From Edaphochlamys debaryana (Eukaryota; Chlorophyta; Chlorophyceae; Chlamydomonadales), in NCBI GenBank assembly GCA_016858145.1, contig JAEHOE010000188.1, positions 124,001-188,000 of the forward strand: a stretch of DNA of 64,000 bases, in the 5' to 3' direction. This document shows, one piece after another, positions 62,970 through 64,000 of this stretch; within the stretch, counting starts at the first letter, position 1, and each line of letters begins with the position of its first letter. A model generated the notes under the pieces. The model ran no database searches. It was given only the letters and a program-made list of their open reading frames with translations, and was not told where the DNA came from. Both the position numbers and the translations under genes were made by a program.

Positions 62970-64000
62970 CTAACTCGCCGGCCTGGCAGCGGCCACGGAC
63001 ACGACACGTGCGCCTGCGCCAGAGCGACCCACCAGCGAGCCCGGTCCAGTTACGGCCAGAGTACCAAGGGCACCGGGTGAGAGACTGAAGCAGCAGCGGG
63101 CCGGCGGAGGCTGGCCACGAGGGAAGGGGAGCCGGGAGCAGGGGGGAGCGCGGCGGCAGCCGCCTGGCCAGCTTGCGCTGGCGGCAGTCCGCCAGGGGAG
63201 GGCAGCAGAACGCAGTCGTCGTGACCGGCGCCGCTGCTGCCTCCCGCAGCCGAGTGGGGGGTGGACAGGGGGCGCGGGGAGGCCAGCGCCGGTGGCAGCG
63301 CGGAGCCAGACGCTTGCCCAGCTTGCGGCGGCTGTTGACCACTGGGGGATGGAGGACATCATTAAGACGTCGTCGTTGTCATCGGGGCCGCCGCTACCGC
63401 CACAGCACAGCCACACTTGAGCTGGGAACCGGGCCGGGGCGGGCGCGGCTGCGGCGCCGCTACCGTCATCGGTACCGGCGCCGCTGGGGCCTCCTGCTCC
63501 GTCGCGGGCACGCGTCCCAACGGCGAGGAGTGAGTACGGGGACAACCAGGCGATCGCGGAGAACGCAGAATGGCCAACGTGGGCACAAGGGCTTCAGGGG
63601 CGCAAAAGCGGCGCAAGGGCAGCGAGACCGAGCTGTGCTGCCGCCGCGTATCCCACTGCTGCGGTCGAGCTCTTGAACCACAAGGTTCTCGACGAGCCTG
63701 TGGATGGATGGTGTGGGGGGATCCAAAGGGTAGGGGACGGGGCTAGCTGAAGGGGCCTTTCCTCTGCACACGCACAGCCCCCTGCTCTGAGTCCATCCGT
63801 GCACGCAAAGCGGGCTTACCGTTGAAGCTTCGCAAAGACGACCGAGCGAGGGGGGGTCGCGTCAGGGAAGCGGCCGCACCCGCGGGGGCAGCAGTCGCGT
63901 CAGGGAACTGGCCGAACCCGCGGGGGCAGCAGTCCTATCCCTAGAACCATGAGTATATGTAGAGCCCGAGTTGTGCCGAGGCTCACTCAGGCCCGATCCG
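62970..64000 (-). other. Probable 5' exons and introns of the 62-kb gene, unresolved
   Basis: Coding-like minus-strand pieces occur (about 63338-63290; about 63700-63640, LVENLVVQELDRSS), with acceptor-like sites before each, but frames could not be connected. A 38-bp perfect-to-near-perfect tandem duplication lies at 63856-63931. Confidence 0.3.
63856..63931. repeat. 38-bp tandem duplication
   Basis: Two adjacent units starting GTCGCGTCAGGGAA and ending GCGGGGGCAGCA, differing at a few bases. Confidence 0.85.

Overview
The window looks like nuclear DNA of a volvocine green alga (Chlamydomonas or a close relative). The grounds are very high GC, many short exons with GTGAG-type donors and CAG acceptors, TGTAA-type candidate poly(A) sites, Ala/Pro/Gly-rich insertions inside conserved domains, and dense GC-rich minisatellites. 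Species cannot be fixed from sequence alone.

Positions 1-25,140 are a nest of transposable elements. A decayed LINE (minus strand, 1-2018) carries a 24-bp minisatellite. Beside it sits a gag-only, non-autonomous LTR retrotransposon (minus strand, 2240-23507; LTRs of 2075 bp; target-site duplication GTGG). Its left LTR is interrupted by a complete Ty3/gypsy-type element (plus strand, 3145-16407; LTRs of 1347 bp; target-site duplication TAGT). The uninterrupted right LTR of the host element preserves the exact empty site. The inner element encodes Gag-protease-RT-RNase H, then an in-frame amber codon, then a PHD-finger/integrase ORF, then a third spliced ORF behind its own TATA box. The two elements share homologous Gag, the same 13-nt primer binding site, 4-bp target duplications and an unusual 3' end. 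In both, a 9-10 bp block lies just before the 3' LTR, separated from it by GC, and is repeated just after the LTR, where it supplies the terminal CA. This arrangement resembles the split direct repeats of TOC1/PAT elements but is found with a DDE integrase. It is the most unusual feature of the window.

Positions 25-54 kb hold host genes. In order: an eight-exon TKL-like pseudokinase lacking all three catalytic signatures (26.3-30.3 kb, plus); a Pro-rich single-pass membrane protein with apparent frame breaks (34.2-36.3 kb, plus); a 24-exon CLC chloride channel/transporter with two CBS domains that keeps the gating glutamate but has Met in place of the proton glutamate (41.0-50.8 kb, plus); and a three-exon Gln/Ala-rich, probably nuclear protein (52.5-54.3 kb, minus) convergent with the CLC gene. 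Two diverged copies of a 1.5-kb dispersed repeat lie at 23.6 and 38.1 kb.

Positions 54-64 kb are mostly GC-rich non-coding sequence with local duplications, including a 480-bp copy of the upstream region of the Gln-rich gene, and a MITE-like inverted repeat near 61 kb. The 3' part of an unrecognised minus-strand gene lies at 62.05-62.97 kb. Exon boundaries given here come from reading splice sites and phases by eye; there is no transcript support.
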